This document shows, one piece after another, positions 1 through 10,679 of a stretch of DNA of 64,000 nucleotides (its first letter is position 1; every line of letters begins with the position of its first letter). The notes beneath the pieces were generated by a model that had not been told where the DNA came from, did no database searches, and saw only the letters and a list, made by a program, of their open reading frames with translations. Source of the DNA: Rhizophagus clarus (Eukaryota; Glomeromycota; Glomeromycetes; Glomerales; Glomeraceae); the NCBI GenBank assembly GCA_015698045.1, contig BLAL01000259.1, forward strand, positions 186,001 through 250,000, read 5' to 3'. Both the position numbers and the translations under genes were made by a program.

Positions 1-567
1 AATATGTAAAAAAAATATACATTGCTTTATTAACGAAAAGCAAAAAAGCTGTAATAAAATAAATTAGTCTTAAAAAAAAATAATTGGATCAGCCGGGCAA
101 TTTGACCATCTAATGTATTCAACTAATCCCCCTTTTTTGATTAAAAAATAGATAACACAGCTTAAAAAAAAATACATTTTGTTGTATGCATTTATTTCCC
201 TCCACGTTATCTTTTAAGTAATGATTATTATTTTAAATATTATCTAAATGCGGTTTTTTATTTCCATTTTAAAGCAAAGATTATAGCTAGAGTATTGTAG
301 AGTTTCGTAAATTTAATAAATATTTAATACTATTATTTAATACTATATAAAATACAAGCTAATAAATAAAATATTTTCAAGTCTTAAAACATATTTATAT
401 AATATAAAATTCGATTAAACATGAATTACAAATCAATATTAAAAAAGTTCATTATTTATAAACATATAATATTAGAATATTTGCGAATAATACTATGAGC
501 TGTACATTAGCCGTATACATTCCGAAACAAATTGAAAGGTTACGTTATTATTGTACATCCCAAAACG
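1..567. other. AT-rich intergenic, nothing recognised
   Basis: Very AT-rich sequence downstream of the first Sel1 gene. I see no coding stretch, RNA gene or structured repeat in it. Confidence 0.5.
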
Positions 568-2141
568 TTAATTATTGTACGCATTCTTTAGTATTGTTCT
601 TGCATTGATATGGCCTTTATCAGCTGCCTCTTTGTATATTTCAATTGCTTTAAGCACATTTTTTTCAGTCCCTATTCCAAAATAATAACACTGTCCAAGC
701 TGATACATTGAATCAAGATGGCCTTTATCGGCTGCTTTTTTATATAATTCAAATGCTTTAATTGCATTCATTTCTCCTACACTGTAAAAATAGCATTCTC
801 CAAGCCGATATAGTGAATCAAGATGACCTTTATCGGATGCTGCTTTATATAATTTAAATGCCTTATCTTTGTTTATTTCGATTCCTATTCCGTTTTCATA
901 ATATTTCCCAAGATTATACATTGAAATAATATGGCCTTTTTAGCTGCCTTTTCATATAATTCCATTGTTTTAATTATATTGTATTCGGTCCCTATTCCAT
1001 TTTCATAGCATTTTCCAAGATTATAAATTGAAATAACATCACCTTTATCAGTCGCTGCTTTATACATTTCAAACACTTTAATTTCAACCTCCTCAGTTTT
1101 TATTCTATATTGATAACATTGTTTAAGTTGAATGATTGAATCAAGGTGTCCTTTTTCAGCTGCTTTTTTATATAATTCAAATGCTTTAATTTCATTCTCT
1201 TCAGTTCCCATTCCATAATAATAACATCCAAGCTGATACATTGAATCAAGATGTCCTTTATTAGATGCTTCTTTATACAATTCAAGTGCTTCGAGTTTAT
1301 TCTCTTCAGTCCCTATACCATAAAAGTAACATTCTCCAAGCCGATATAGTGAATCAAGATGACCCTTATTTGATGATTCTTTATATAATTCTAATGCCTT
1401 AACTTCATTTATTTTGGTTCCTATTCCATTTTCATAACATTGACCAAGATTGTGCATCGAAATAATATGACCTTTATTGGCTGCCTCCTCATATAGTCCA
1501 AATGCTTTCTTTGCATTATATTCGGTCCCTATTCCATTTTCATAACATTTTCCAAGACTATAAGTTGAAATAACATGACCTCTATAAGCTGCTGCTTTGT
1601 ATAATTCGAATGCTTTGATTTCATTTATTTCAGTACCTATTCCATGTTGATAACAATATCCTAGTTGATATATTGAATAAATATCATCTTTTTCAACTGC
1701 TTTTTTATATAATTCAAATGCTTTGATTTCATTTTTTTCAGTTTCAATTCCGTGTTGATAACAATGTCCAAGATGACGAATTCCTGAAAAAGTAGTATCA
1801 CTGTTATCATCCATATGCATTGTTACTATTTCTCTATTTGGTAACTTGAAAGATGTAGATAAAACTTTAGATAATAAATATTCAAGAAACTTTTTCTCCT
1901 CTTCACTTAAAAGATTGTTAGAATTACCAATTACTAATGTAGTATTTTGTTGTATAGATTGTGAATCAGTATTATTCAGTTCTTGATAACACTTTTTTTT
2001 ATTAAGATGATCTTGCATTCGCTCAGGAATAGCTCGTTTAAATTCTTTGGAACAGTGTTTGCATCGTACGTGAGGATGTGGGTTGTCATTATTGCTAATT
2101 ATTTGGAAATGTTCCCAAACGGGTCCTTTTGTTCTTACCAT
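568..2141 (-). pseudogene. BED zinc finger-Sel1 repeat protein, copy A, one frameshift
   Basis: Reading from ATG at 2141 on the minus strand gives a BED-type zinc finger (conserved W and F, a C-x2-C pair, then H-x5-C within the first ~55 residues), a variable linker ending in a KEEIxMxxDD-like stretch, then a run of about 11 Sel1 repeats of 36 residues (xxLGxCYxxGIGTExNxxKAFELYKxAAxKGH). Frame is lost near 936-941, where a short T run is one base shorter than in the paralogue at 8764-10353. The array continues in another frame to a stop at 568. Joined, the product would be about 525 aa, like its neighbour. Either this is a recent null allele or one base was missed in a homopolymer. Sel1 proteins are protein-protein adaptors and BED fingers usually bind DNA. 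The combined role is unknown. Confidence 0.8.
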
Positions 2142-2227
2142 TTGTTACAATTTGTTGTTTAATTGTAAATAAGAAGGCATATGAAGTGATTAGATAAGTA
2201 TTATAATAAAAATTGGTTGAAAAGGGA

Positions 2228-2244
2228 GTATTATATATGATAAA
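2228..2244 (-). promoter_or_regulatory. TATA-like box of copy A
   Basis: A TATATAATA-like stretch on the minus strand about 90-100 bp upstream of the copy A ATG. It lies in the same order (motif, TATA, ATG) as in the paralogues, and the flanking sequence up to the motif aligns with the promoter of copy C. Confidence 0.4.
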
Positions 2245-2280
2245 AAATTAATTGAAGGAAACGATAACCATCTATGAAAT

Positions 2281-2328
2281 GTTAATTATCATGTTAATTA
2301 TCATGTTAATTATCACGTTAATTATTAC
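2281..2328 (-). promoter_or_regulatory. Upstream 12-bp palindromic motif array, copy A
   Basis: Four tandem 12-mers, GTTAATTATCAT twice, then GTTAATTATCAC and GTTAATTATTAC (plus-strand reading), end about 140 bp before the ATG. In gene orientation the core is GATAATTAAC. The same core in the same orientation precedes the other family members, so it is a candidate cis-element. Function is inferred from conservation only. Confidence 0.5.
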
Positions 2329-2399
2329 ATCTTTAATGAAAATAACATTAGGTAACAAACAGTAAGGAGGTTGCCGAATATTATTTTAAGGTAGGTAAT

Positions 2400-2612
2400 T
2401 AATTGGTACTGGTACGAAGCAGATGCAGGGACGATGATTTATATGATTTTCGATTATATAGAAATAGGTACAGGTACGACGCAGATGCTATTATTTACAT
2501 GATTTTCGGTTATGTACTGTAGATAATAGGTACAAGTACGACACAGATGTTGTTATTTACATGATTTATTATATAAATAGGTACGACGCAGATATTGTTA
2601 CAGGTACGATAA
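2400..2612. repeat. Tandem repeat, ~52-62 bp units
   Basis: About three and a half imperfect units, each beginning near GGTACAGGTACGACGCAGAT and continuing into a TTATTTACATGATTTTCG stretch. Units start near 2405, 2467, 2528 and 2580. No coding potential was seen. Confidence 0.6.
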
Positions 2613-3102
2613 TTAACTGCATTTACCAACATGTCTACTAATTAGGCAATTATTGATTTTTGGAAATGTAAATAAAAGCCGGTTTAGAAAATCAAAAAAA
2701 TAAAATCCTTTTAAAAGAACAAATATTCTTTTTTTTTTTTTTTTTTTTTTTTTTGAAAAATAAAAAACTGAAGCGGAAATAACTTTAATTAAAAGGGCGA
2801 TCTTAAGTCTTAACCTGAACCCGAGGTTCAGGTTAATTAATCCGGCCATATCACATATTCATAAGACTTATGGTTTACGTCAATTACATGTTAAAATCAT
2901 ACTCTACTAAATTGTGGTACATTTATTTTCCGAACAAAAAAAAATTTGTTTTGCGTTATGTTTTGTATGTTATGTTTTTTTGACTGGAGAATATACTGTT
3001 ACATATGGAAAATATATTATAAATTGTAAAACATAGTACATACCATAATTTTGAGACCACAATAAATAAGATTTATGTGTCAACAAATTGTCACTTTTAG
3101 TA

Positions 3103-3190
3103 TCCCTATAAAAAAACATATACTTACGTACTTTAAATTACACTTAAAACCTTCTTAAAATTTTTAAATTATACTTAAATTATATCTGTA
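3103..3190. mobile_element. Half element with CCCTATAAAAAAA terminus
   Basis: Begins TATCCCTATAAAAAAACATA and continues with iterated ACTTAAAA-like words, resembling the arm of the complete foldback at 35824-36036. I did not find the matching right end, so this is a solo arm or truncated copy. Confidence 0.4.
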
Positions 3191-4440
3191 TTTCTAATAG
3201 TGATGGTACAACTCTCAACGGTTGCCACGGACTTCTTCGATTTTTTGTCCGGAAATCGTCTAGGGCTCCGTCCAAGCTACTCAAGAAAATATCCGAAAAA
3301 ATAGAATTTTTTATTTCGCCCCCAACAAATTCGAACATTTTGAAAAGGGCAATAATTAAATTTCTAATTATTTTATAGGTTCGGAGTAAATTTATTATTG
3401 AATTCCTTGGATACATGGTACAAAATCACGAAATTCAGAAATTACTAAATTCAGACTTGTACAAAATGTCGACTCCTGAACACAAAATCGCGAAACACAA
3501 ATCTCGTCAGGATAATTATGTCATACATGAATTTTTATTTAATATTATCTAATATACATATATCGCATTATAATTCATGAATAAAATTAATTTTTAAAAT
3601 TCAAGACGATAAATTTAGAATTGTTAGTGCGACAAATTATTAATATATTTAATCTATTAATATTGTTTGTTTATTTTTTATTATTAAGTAATTTTATTAA
3701 TAAACAATATTCACATATTTATCTGCATTTATCTCGAATTAGTATATAATAGTTATGTAATCTATTATTAATTAACTTGAAATTTTAATTTTATGCGAGA
3801 AACATGTTAATTAACATTTTAATTATGTCGTCTATTGGCAAATCGATCATCAAAAATGAAATTACGTAAATAGTAAGTGTAATTAATCATTATGTAATAT
3901 TTGTAATATTTTAATATGTCGCCCTAAATTTTTTAAAAACACACCTTTTACGTTTTTTATGAAATCGTGAAATTGAAAATATCCTTGAAAAATAATGATC
4001 AATATTGCAGTCGATTATTAAACTGTTTTTTTTAAAAAAAAAAAAAAAAAAATTATTTGATAATAAATTATGATACAAATAGTTTAATAAATTTTATTAA
4101 CCTGAATAACACTTACCAAAAATTTTTTGTTTTAATAAACATGGTTGGAAGCGAAGTGGTGACGAACCCTTTTATTTCGCCGTATTTACATTTTTGCATC
4201 AAATTCTTTCACCATTTATGTTATTCTTTCTCCATTCATAAAGTGATCTACTAAATCATTATATCTTATATTTACTGTTCGCTTAAATTAGAAATTCTTT
4301 GAAGTAATGAAAATCTATTTTTTGACATATGATTTTCTGTTTATCATGCTTTTATATTTAACATAAATAACCATACATGCTGTGCTGACAACCAAAAAAA
4401 AAAAAAAAAAAAAAAAAAATGCTGTGCTGACAAAAGATTA
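3191..4440. other. AT-rich intergenic, no gene recognised
   Basis: No supported coding region. A short stretch at 3190-3420 is less AT-rich and may be relic sequence. Poly-A runs lie at about 4031-4050 and 4395-4418. Confidence 0.4.
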
Positions 4441-4455
4441 TGTAATTAAACGACG

Positions 4456-4484
4456 ATAATTAACGTGATAATTAACATGACATG
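4456..4484 (+). promoter_or_regulatory. Upstream palindromic motif, copy B
   Basis: Two copies of GATAATTAAC separated by GTG and followed by ATG, in gene orientation, about 95-123 bp upstream of the copy B ATG. An (AT)n tract at 4508-4531 between motif and gene may serve as the TATA element. Confidence 0.5.
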
Positions 4485-4578
4485 CAGTAATTCATACCCT
4501 TGCAATTATATATATATATATATATATATAATCACTCCATACACGTTTTTTACGTTATTGTGCAATAAAGTTTATCAA

Positions 4579-6108
4579 ATGACAAGAAAGAAAGGCCCCA
4601 TTTGGGAACATTTTCAAATAATTAATAATAATACCCCACATCCCCACGTACGATGTAAATACTGTCCCAAAGAATTTAAACGGGCTATTCCTGAACGAAT
4701 GCAAGATCATCTTAGTAAAAAAAAGTGTCAAGAGCTGAATAATATAGATTCACAATCTACACAACAAAATACTACATTAATAATTGGTAATTCTAATGAT
4801 CTTTTGAGTAAAGAAGAGAAAAAGGTTCTCGAATATTTATTATCTAAAGTTTTATCTTCATCACCAAATAAAGAAATAGTAACAATGCATATGGATGATA
4901 ACAGTGATGTTACTCTTTCAGGAATACGTAATCTTGGATTTTGTTATCAATACGGAATTGAAACTGAAAAAAATGAAATTCAAGCATTTAAATTATACGA
5001 TGAAGCTGCTAAAAAGGGTGATATTTATTCGACATATCAACTTGGATATTGTTATCAGCATGGAATAGGAACTGAAAAGAATGCAACAAAAGCTTTCAAA
5101 TCATACCAAGCAGCTTCTGATATGGGTCACATTGATTCAACATATAATCTTGGAAAATGTTACGAAGTTGGAATAGGAACTGAAAAAAATTACGACAAAG
5201 CATTTAAATTTTATGAAAAAGCAGCTGAAAAGAAACACATTATTTCAATGTATAATCTTGGATTATGTTATGATCTTGGATTAGGAACTGAAGCAGACGT
5301 AATTAAAGCATTTATATTATATAACAAATCAGCTGAAAAGGGTTATCTTGATTCAATGCATCAGCTTGGATATTGCTATGAAGTTGGAAAAGGAACTGAA
5401 AAGAACAAAACTAAAGCTTTCAAATCATACAAAGCGGCTGCTGATATGGGTCACATTGATTCAACATATAACCTTGGAAAATGTTACGCAGATGGAATAG
5501 GAATTGAAAAAAATTATGATGAAGCATTTAAATTATACGAAAGAGCAGCTGAAAAGGGACACGTTGTTTCAATGCATTGTCTTGGAATATATTATGAATA
5601 TGGAATGGGAACTGAAAAGAATGAAACTAAAGCTTTCAAATCATACAAAGCGGCTGCTGATATGGGTCACATTGATTCAACATATAACCTCGGAAAATGT
5701 TACGAAGATGGAATAGGAATTGAAAAAAATTATGATGAAGCATTTAAATTATATGAAAGAGCAGCTGAAAAGGGGCACATTGTTTCAATGCATTGTCTTG
5801 GAATATGTTATGAATATGGAATGGGAACTGAAAAGAATGAATCTAAAGCTTTCGAATCATACAAAGCAGCTGCTGATATGGGTCACATTGATTCATTACA
5901 TCATTTCTATGAAGTTGGAATGGGAACTGAAAAGGATGAAACTAAAGCTTTCGAATCGTACAAAGAGGCTGTTGATATGGGTCACATTGCTTCAATTAGT
6001 CATCCTGAGATGTGTTATCAAAATGGAATAGAAACTGAGAAAGATGAAGATTATTTTGCGAGGCTTTATGTTTCACTTTTCAACACGAGAAACAACTGCC
6101 ACCTATAA
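4579..6108 (+). CDS. BED zinc finger-Sel1 repeat protein, copy B (intact)
   Basis: A 509-residue open reading frame from ATG at 4579. This start is chosen because the family N-terminus (M[VT]RKKGPxWEHFQII) begins exactly here, and the upstream in-frame extension is a TA-repeat leader with only a GTG at its head. BED finger: C26, C29, H44, C50, with W9 and F12. A charged linker follows to about residue 115, then about 10-11 Sel1 units of 36 residues to near the end. Two adjacent 216-bp blocks (about 5401-5615 and 5617-5831) differ at only a few positions, so the array grew by duplicating two-repeat units. No intron, signal peptide or membrane segment. It is probably a cytoplasmic or nuclear adaptor. 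DNA binding by the BED finger is inferred from the family and not shown here. Confidence 0.85.
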   Translation: MTRKKGPIWEHFQIINNNTPHPHVRCKYCPKEFKRAIPERMQDHLSKKKCQELNNIDSQSTQQNTTLIIGNSNDLLSKEEKKVLEYLLSKVLSSSPNKEIVTMHMDDNSDVTLSGIRNLGFCYQYGIETEKNEIQAFKLYDEAAKKGDIYSTYQLGYCYQHGIGTEKNATKAFKSYQAASDMGHIDSTYNLGKCYEVGIGTEKNYDKAFKFYEKAAEKKHIISMYNLGLCYDLGLGTEADVIKAFILYNKSAEKGYLDSMHQLGYCYEVGKGTEKNKTKAFKSYKAAADMGHIDSTYNLGKCYADGIGIEKNYDEAFKLYERAAEKGHVVSMHCLGIYYEYGMGTEKNETKAFKSYKAAADMGHIDSTYNLGKCYEDGIGIEKNYDEAFKLYERAAEKGHIVSMHCLGICYEYGMGTEKNESKAFESYKAAADMGHIDSLHHFYEVGMGTEKDETKAFESYKEAVDMGHIASISHPEMCYQNGIETEKDEDYFARLYVSLFNTRNNCHL

Positions 6109-6369
6109 GAAACATGTATGAAGTTAAAACTTTATAAGGAAAGAATGTTATTTATTAATCTTGAATAAACTGAAATGAACGTAAAATATGGTTAAAAAAA
6201 GTCGTGTTATATTTGCTTCTTCAGTTTATATATATAGTATACATTATAAAGCTTTTGAATTGAAGTAATGTTTTAAAAGATTCTAGTAATTTAACATTTT
6301 TAATGTCTTCCGTTGTTTCTTCTGAGATTAATAGTATGAAACGACATTTTTTTACAGTATCTTTCGATG

Positions 6370-6840
6370 CTAATATTCAGTCGTCTCCTCGTCGTTATTC
6401 TCCTTTTTTTTCATTTTTCTATCATGTTTCCTCTCCTTTTTTGCCTTCTCATCGTTTTTCCCTTTTTGTGCCCTTCTTTTTTTCGTTTCCATTCGTTTTC
6501 TTTTCTTTTCTGTCCTCCGATTATTTTCTTTCCCTTTCCTTTTTGTTCCTCCTTTCTTTTTTTCCTTCTCCTTCCTTTTTATCTCCTCATTGTTATTTTC
6601 CTTCCTTTTCGCCTCCTCATCATTATTCTCTTTCTTTTCATCTTTCCATCGTTTCCCCTTTCTTTTCGTTTACCTTCATTCCTTTCATTTCTTTTTGCTC
6701 ATTCTTTACACTTTTCACTACTTCTTTACACTTTTCATTTCCTCTTCACCCTTTTCATTCTTTTCATCATTCCTTTATTTCTTATGTTACCTCATTATAT
6801 TTTTCATTCCTTACTCTTCTTTTTGTTGTAACTCCTCTTT
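6370..6840 (+). repeat. Pyrimidine-rich low-complexity tract
   Basis: About 470 nt of C/T-rich sequence with few A, built of TTTTCTTTCC/CTCCTCAT-like words. Scarcity of A removes stop codons, so all three plus-strand frames stay open for over 100 codons. That explains the open frames here without invoking a gene. Polypurine-polypyrimidine tracts of this length can form triplex (H-DNA) structure. Confidence 0.7.
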
Positions 6841-7357
6841 TTTATTTAGGTTTCTCATCTTACCGTTAAGAAATAAACATTTTTATTCAATAAAACATGA
6901 TTAATAAATTGTTTTAACACCATATCATAAATTTTAACAGTCTATAAATAAAATTTTATTATATAAAAATTATTTTGAATAAAAAATTTCAAGTTAAAAA
7001 GTAATAGATAATAAATGTCAGAAAAAAAAATATTCCGCTGAGCTTTAGCAACACTTTTTTTTAACGCCAAATCTCTCAAAAAAAAAAAAAAAACAATTGT
7101 GGCGCATAAATCGCGTGATATGGGGAGGAAATTCCCCGGTTAAGATTAGCAATACTCAATTTTCCATTTAGTTATTTAGGCAAATTTTTTTTGTCGATTT
7201 AAAGAGGAAACAAAAGTATGACATCACATTTACCGTAAAACAGAAAAGTCATTTTTTTTAAAAAAAAAATACATACTACCTAAAAGGAAAAAGAAAAGAA
7301 ATGATAAACACGCTAATCGCGTAACTGTTCATAATTATAATTTCCCATACATTTTAT

Positions 7358-7657
7358 ACCCTATAAAAAAAATGAATACGTTTTTATATGGAATTTGTAC
7401 TGAAAAATACGTTTATATACTGAAAGGCACGTTTTATAATACTGAGAGATACGGAATTGGGCAATTTTTCGTATCTCATTATATACGTTTTTACATAAAA
7501 TGATACTGAGAAAACGTATATACCGAGATACGGAAAATTGTCCAATTCCGTATCTCAGTATTATAAAACGTATTTTTCAGTATCTTTCAGCATTTAAACA
7601 TATTTCTCAGTATAAATTCCGTATAAAAAACGTATCTATTTTTTTTTTATAGGGATA
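7358..7657. mobile_element. Foldback/MITE with CCCTATAAAAAAA ends
   Basis: An almost perfect palindrome. The left arm from 7359 (CCCTATAAAAAAA, then iterated TACTGAAAAATACGTTTATA-like words) is matched by the reverse complement of the right arm ending TTTTTTTTATAGGGATA at about 7657. There is a short loop near 7495-7515. Each arm is a chain of ATACGT/ACTGAGATAC words. A TA flanks the right end and a similar TA lies at the left, but the target duplication is not certain. No coding sequence. Confidence 0.75.
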
Positions 7658-7659
7658 CC

Positions 7660-8531
7660 TTATCTCTAACTGCCATTGTTATTATAATTTATTTGTCATA
7701 TATATTGAAAATTGTGTAAGTATTGGTTACGGAAATTTCGAATGGTAAAAGTTGACAAATAGTAATGTTACGGTAAGTGAATACTAAATTTTCAATATAA
7801 TTTTATTTAATCCTAAAATATAAGTAAAATATTCTATTCAAATCAAGACTTTTATATTAAAAATTAATATATAGTAACAAGTAATATATAAATTTAATTT
7901 AAGTGTCAAGTAAATTATTTTTAAATATAAAAATTTAATGCTGATAATTAATAGTTATCCGGTATCACGTGATTTCAACATCTGATACGCCTGATACACG
8001 ATTTATTTTAACCATCATTTATTATAAAAAAATCACGTGCTACCGGATAAATATTAATATTTTTTTTTTTTTTTTGTAAAAAATTAAAAATAAAGATACT
8101 AGATAGATCCGCAGGTAAACCATAAATTTTAATTGGTGACATTAACAGAATCTAAAGATCCGGCAATTTTTTAAATGCAATACAAACCTAACTATAAGCA
8201 TGCAAATATGCTATTTAACTATCTTTTTACTACTTATTAAGACTATAATAAGACTCTTTACTAAGCTAAGAGTTAAATATTAATTGAAAAATCAAAAAAA
8301 TTTAAATATTTAAAGATGACTCGAGTGAATGTATAAAGGATGAAATCCAGCTCATTAGATTCGTTTCATCAAGGCACAACTAATGATAGTAAATTCATGA
8401 CTTTTAGGAGTCAAGTTCCCTTCCGAACATTGTAGATTCTAAATTACCAATGAAATAATATCGTATATACACCTATCTCCGACTTAATATGTGTTATTGG
8501 CGGATAGCGAATTAAAAATTTTTTAACTTTT
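7660..8531. other. AT-rich intergenic, no gene recognised
   Basis: No coding stretch is supported. A poly-T run lies near 8060-8075. Confidence 0.4.
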
Positions 8532-8639
8532 CTATATGAGATACGAAATGAAAATAAACAATTTATCTAAAAATAATAAATTTGGAGTGTATATACTGAG
8601 TATTGTAGGACGAGGGGTATATATCATTACCGTACTTTT

Positions 8640-8763
8640 CCTGAATACGCTAAGATTATTCTTACATTGAATCGATCTAATATTTATTGGCTTTTCTTCG
8701 TATAATTTAAACGCCTTATTCTCATTTTTCAGTTTCCATTCTTTATTTGTAGTCACCATTTCT
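8640..8763 (-). pseudogene. Decayed Sel1 tail after copy C stop
   Basis: Directly past the copy C stop, the minus strand still encodes a damaged Sel1 unit in other frames (readable as KNENKAFKLYEE). Copy C therefore once had at least one more repeat and now ends early. Confidence 0.6.
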
Positions 8764-10353
8764 CTAACTATAATTAATCATTGAACCAGAATGACCTTTT
8801 AAAGCCTCCTTTTCAATTAATTTAAATGCTTTAATTTCGTTCTTTTCAGTCCCTATTCCCTTTTGATAACACAATCCAAGTTGATGTATTGAATGAAAAT
8901 GACCTTTTTCAGCTGCCCTTTGAAATAATTCAAATGCTTTAGTTTCATTCTTTTCAGTCCCTATTCCCTGTTGATAACACAATCCAAGTTGATGTATTGA
9001 AAGAAGATGACCTTTTTCAGCTGCCCTTTGAAATAATTCAAATGCTTTAATTCCATTTTCTTCAGCTCCTATTTCATAATGATAATATCCAAGCGGATAC
9101 ATTGAATCAAGATGACCACAATGATAACATCCAAGCTGATACATCGAAATAATATGGCCTTTATTAGCTGCATCTTCATATAATTCAATTGCTTTAATCA
9201 TATTATATTCGGTCCCTATTCCATTTTCATAGCATTTTCCAAGATTATAAATTGAAATAACATGACCTTTATCAGCTGCTGCTTTGTAAGCTTCAAACAC
9301 TTTAATTTCAATCTTTTCAGTTCTTATTATATATGGATAACAATGTTTAAGTAAAATCATTGAATCAAGGTGTCCTTTTTCAGCTGCTCCTTTATATAAT
9401 TCAAATGCTTTAATTACATCCTCTTCAGTTCCCATTCCATAATAATAACATCCAAGCTGATACATTGAAGCAAGATGTCCTTTATTAGATGCTTTTTTAT
9501 ACAATTCAATCGCTTCAATTTTATTCTCTTCAGTCCCTATACCATAAAAGTAGCATTCTCCAAGCCGATATAGTGAATCAAGATGTCCCTTATTTGATGA
9601 TTCTTTATATAATTCTAATGCCTTAACTTTATTTATTTCGATTCCTATTCCATTTTCATAACATTGACCAAGATTATACATCGAAATAATATGACCTTTT
9701 ATAGCTGCCTCTTCATATAATTCAAATGCTTTAATTGGATTGTATACGGTTCCAATTCCATTTTCATGACATTTTCCAAGATTATGAATTGAGACAACAC
9801 AACCCACATCAGCTGCTGCTTTATATAATTCGAATGCTTTAGTTTCATTTATTTCAGTTCCAATTCCATGTTGATAACAGTATCCGAGCTGATATATTGA
9901 ATCAATATCACCTTTTTCAACTGCTTCTTTATATAATTCAAATGCTTTAATTTCATTTTTTTCAGTTTCAATTCCATATTGATAACAATATCCAAGGTGA
10001 CGTATTCCTGAAAAAATCTCATCACTCTTATCATCTATCTGCATTTTTATTTCTTCTCTATTTGTTAAATTAAAAGATAAAGATAACACTTTGGATAATA
10101 AAGTTTCGAGAGATTTTTGCTCCTCTTCACTCAGATGATTATTAGAGGTATTAATTATTGATGTAGTATTTTGTTGTGAATTTGCATTATTCAGTTCTTG
10201 GCACTTTTTTTTATCAAGGTGGTCTTGCATTCGAGTAGGGATAGCTCGTTTAAATTCTTTGAAACAGTATTTACATCTTACATGAGGATGTGAGTTATCG
10301 TTATTATTGATTATTTGAAAATGTTTCCAAACGGGTCCTTTTTTTCTTACCAT
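8764..10353 (-). CDS. BED zinc finger-Sel1 repeat protein, copy C
   Basis: A 529-residue open frame from ATG at 10353 to TAG at 8764. The BED finger has C27, C30, H45 and C51 with W9 and F12. The linker runs to about residue 115. About 11 Sel1 repeats follow, one shortened near residues 400-420 where a unit is spliced to the next (CYHCGHLDSMYPLG). It is the closest paralogue of copy A: coding order, linker and about 200 bp of promoter align. Damaged Sel1 sequence beyond the stop shows C-terminal truncation, but the frame is otherwise clean, so it is probably functional. No intron or targeting signal seen. Function is unknown beyond the DNA-binding/adaptor potential of the two domain families. 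Confidence 0.85.
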   Translation of the reverse strand: MVRKKGPVWKHFQIINNNDNSHPHVRCKYCFKEFKRAIPTRMQDHLDKKKCQELNNANSQQNTTSIINTSNNHLSEEEQKSLETLLSKVLSLSFNLTNREEIKMQIDDKSDEIFSGIRHLGYCYQYGIETEKNEIKAFELYKEAVEKGDIDSIYQLGYCYQHGIGTEINETKAFELYKAAADVGCVVSIHNLGKCHENGIGTVYNPIKAFELYEEAAIKGHIISMYNLGQCYENGIGIEINKVKALELYKESSNKGHLDSLYRLGECYFYGIGTEENKIEAIELYKKASNKGHLASMYQLGCYYYGMGTEEDVIKAFELYKGAAEKGHLDSMILLKHCYPYIIRTEKIEIKVFEAYKAAADKGHVISIYNLGKCYENGIGTEYNMIKAIELYEDAANKGHIISMYQLGCYHCGHLDSMYPLGYYHYEIGAEENGIKAFELFQRAAEKGHLLSIHQLGLCYQQGIGTEKNETKAFELFQRAAEKGHFHSIHQLGLCYQKGIGTEKNEIKAFKLIEKEALKGHSGSMINYS

Positions 10354-10429
10354 TTCATATATCCTGTTGTTTAATTGTATTTAAGATGAAGTGATTAGAT
10401 TTAGCAAGTTGTTAAAAAAAGAGGTAAAA

Positions 10430-10446
10430 GGGTTATATATAATAAA
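10430..10446 (-). promoter_or_regulatory. TATA-like box of copy C
   Basis: TTATTATATATAACCC on the minus strand, about 80-90 bp upstream of the ATG. The equivalent TTATATATAACC occurs upstream of copy E and a related TATATATAAT upstream of copy A. Confidence 0.45.
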
Positions 10447-10500
10447 AAAATTAGAAAAAGGAAATGCTAATCACTTTCGTATGTATATACAGTATATAAC

Positions 10501-10550
10501 GTTAATTTTCATGTTAATTATCACGTTAATTATCAATGTTGATTATCATG
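10501..10550 (-). promoter_or_regulatory. Upstream palindromic motif array, copy C
   Basis: Four tandem units: GTTAATTTTCAT, GTTAATTATCAC, GTTAATTATCAAT and GTTGATTATCAT (plus-strand reading), 150-197 bp upstream of the ATG. Same orientation and spacing as in copy A. Confidence 0.5.
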
Positions 10551-10679
10551 CTACGATCATCCTACAAAGTACAAAACAACACGGTAATGATCAACATACT
10601 CATACCGAATTTGGTTCACGTACTCCGTGCTTAATCTATCTAACGAAATAAAAAAAAAAAAATATTTGTATCCTCATTA

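Noticed and set aside
4465..4578. N-terminal extension of copy B through the TA repeat
   Set aside because: The extension begins at a GTG, spans a TA microsatellite and is absent from all paralogues. The family start is at 4579.
6303..6904. Three overlapping open frames rich in Phe/Ser/Leu on the plus strand
   Set aside because: They arise because the pyrimidine tract lacks A and so lacks stop codons. No conserved domain or start context.
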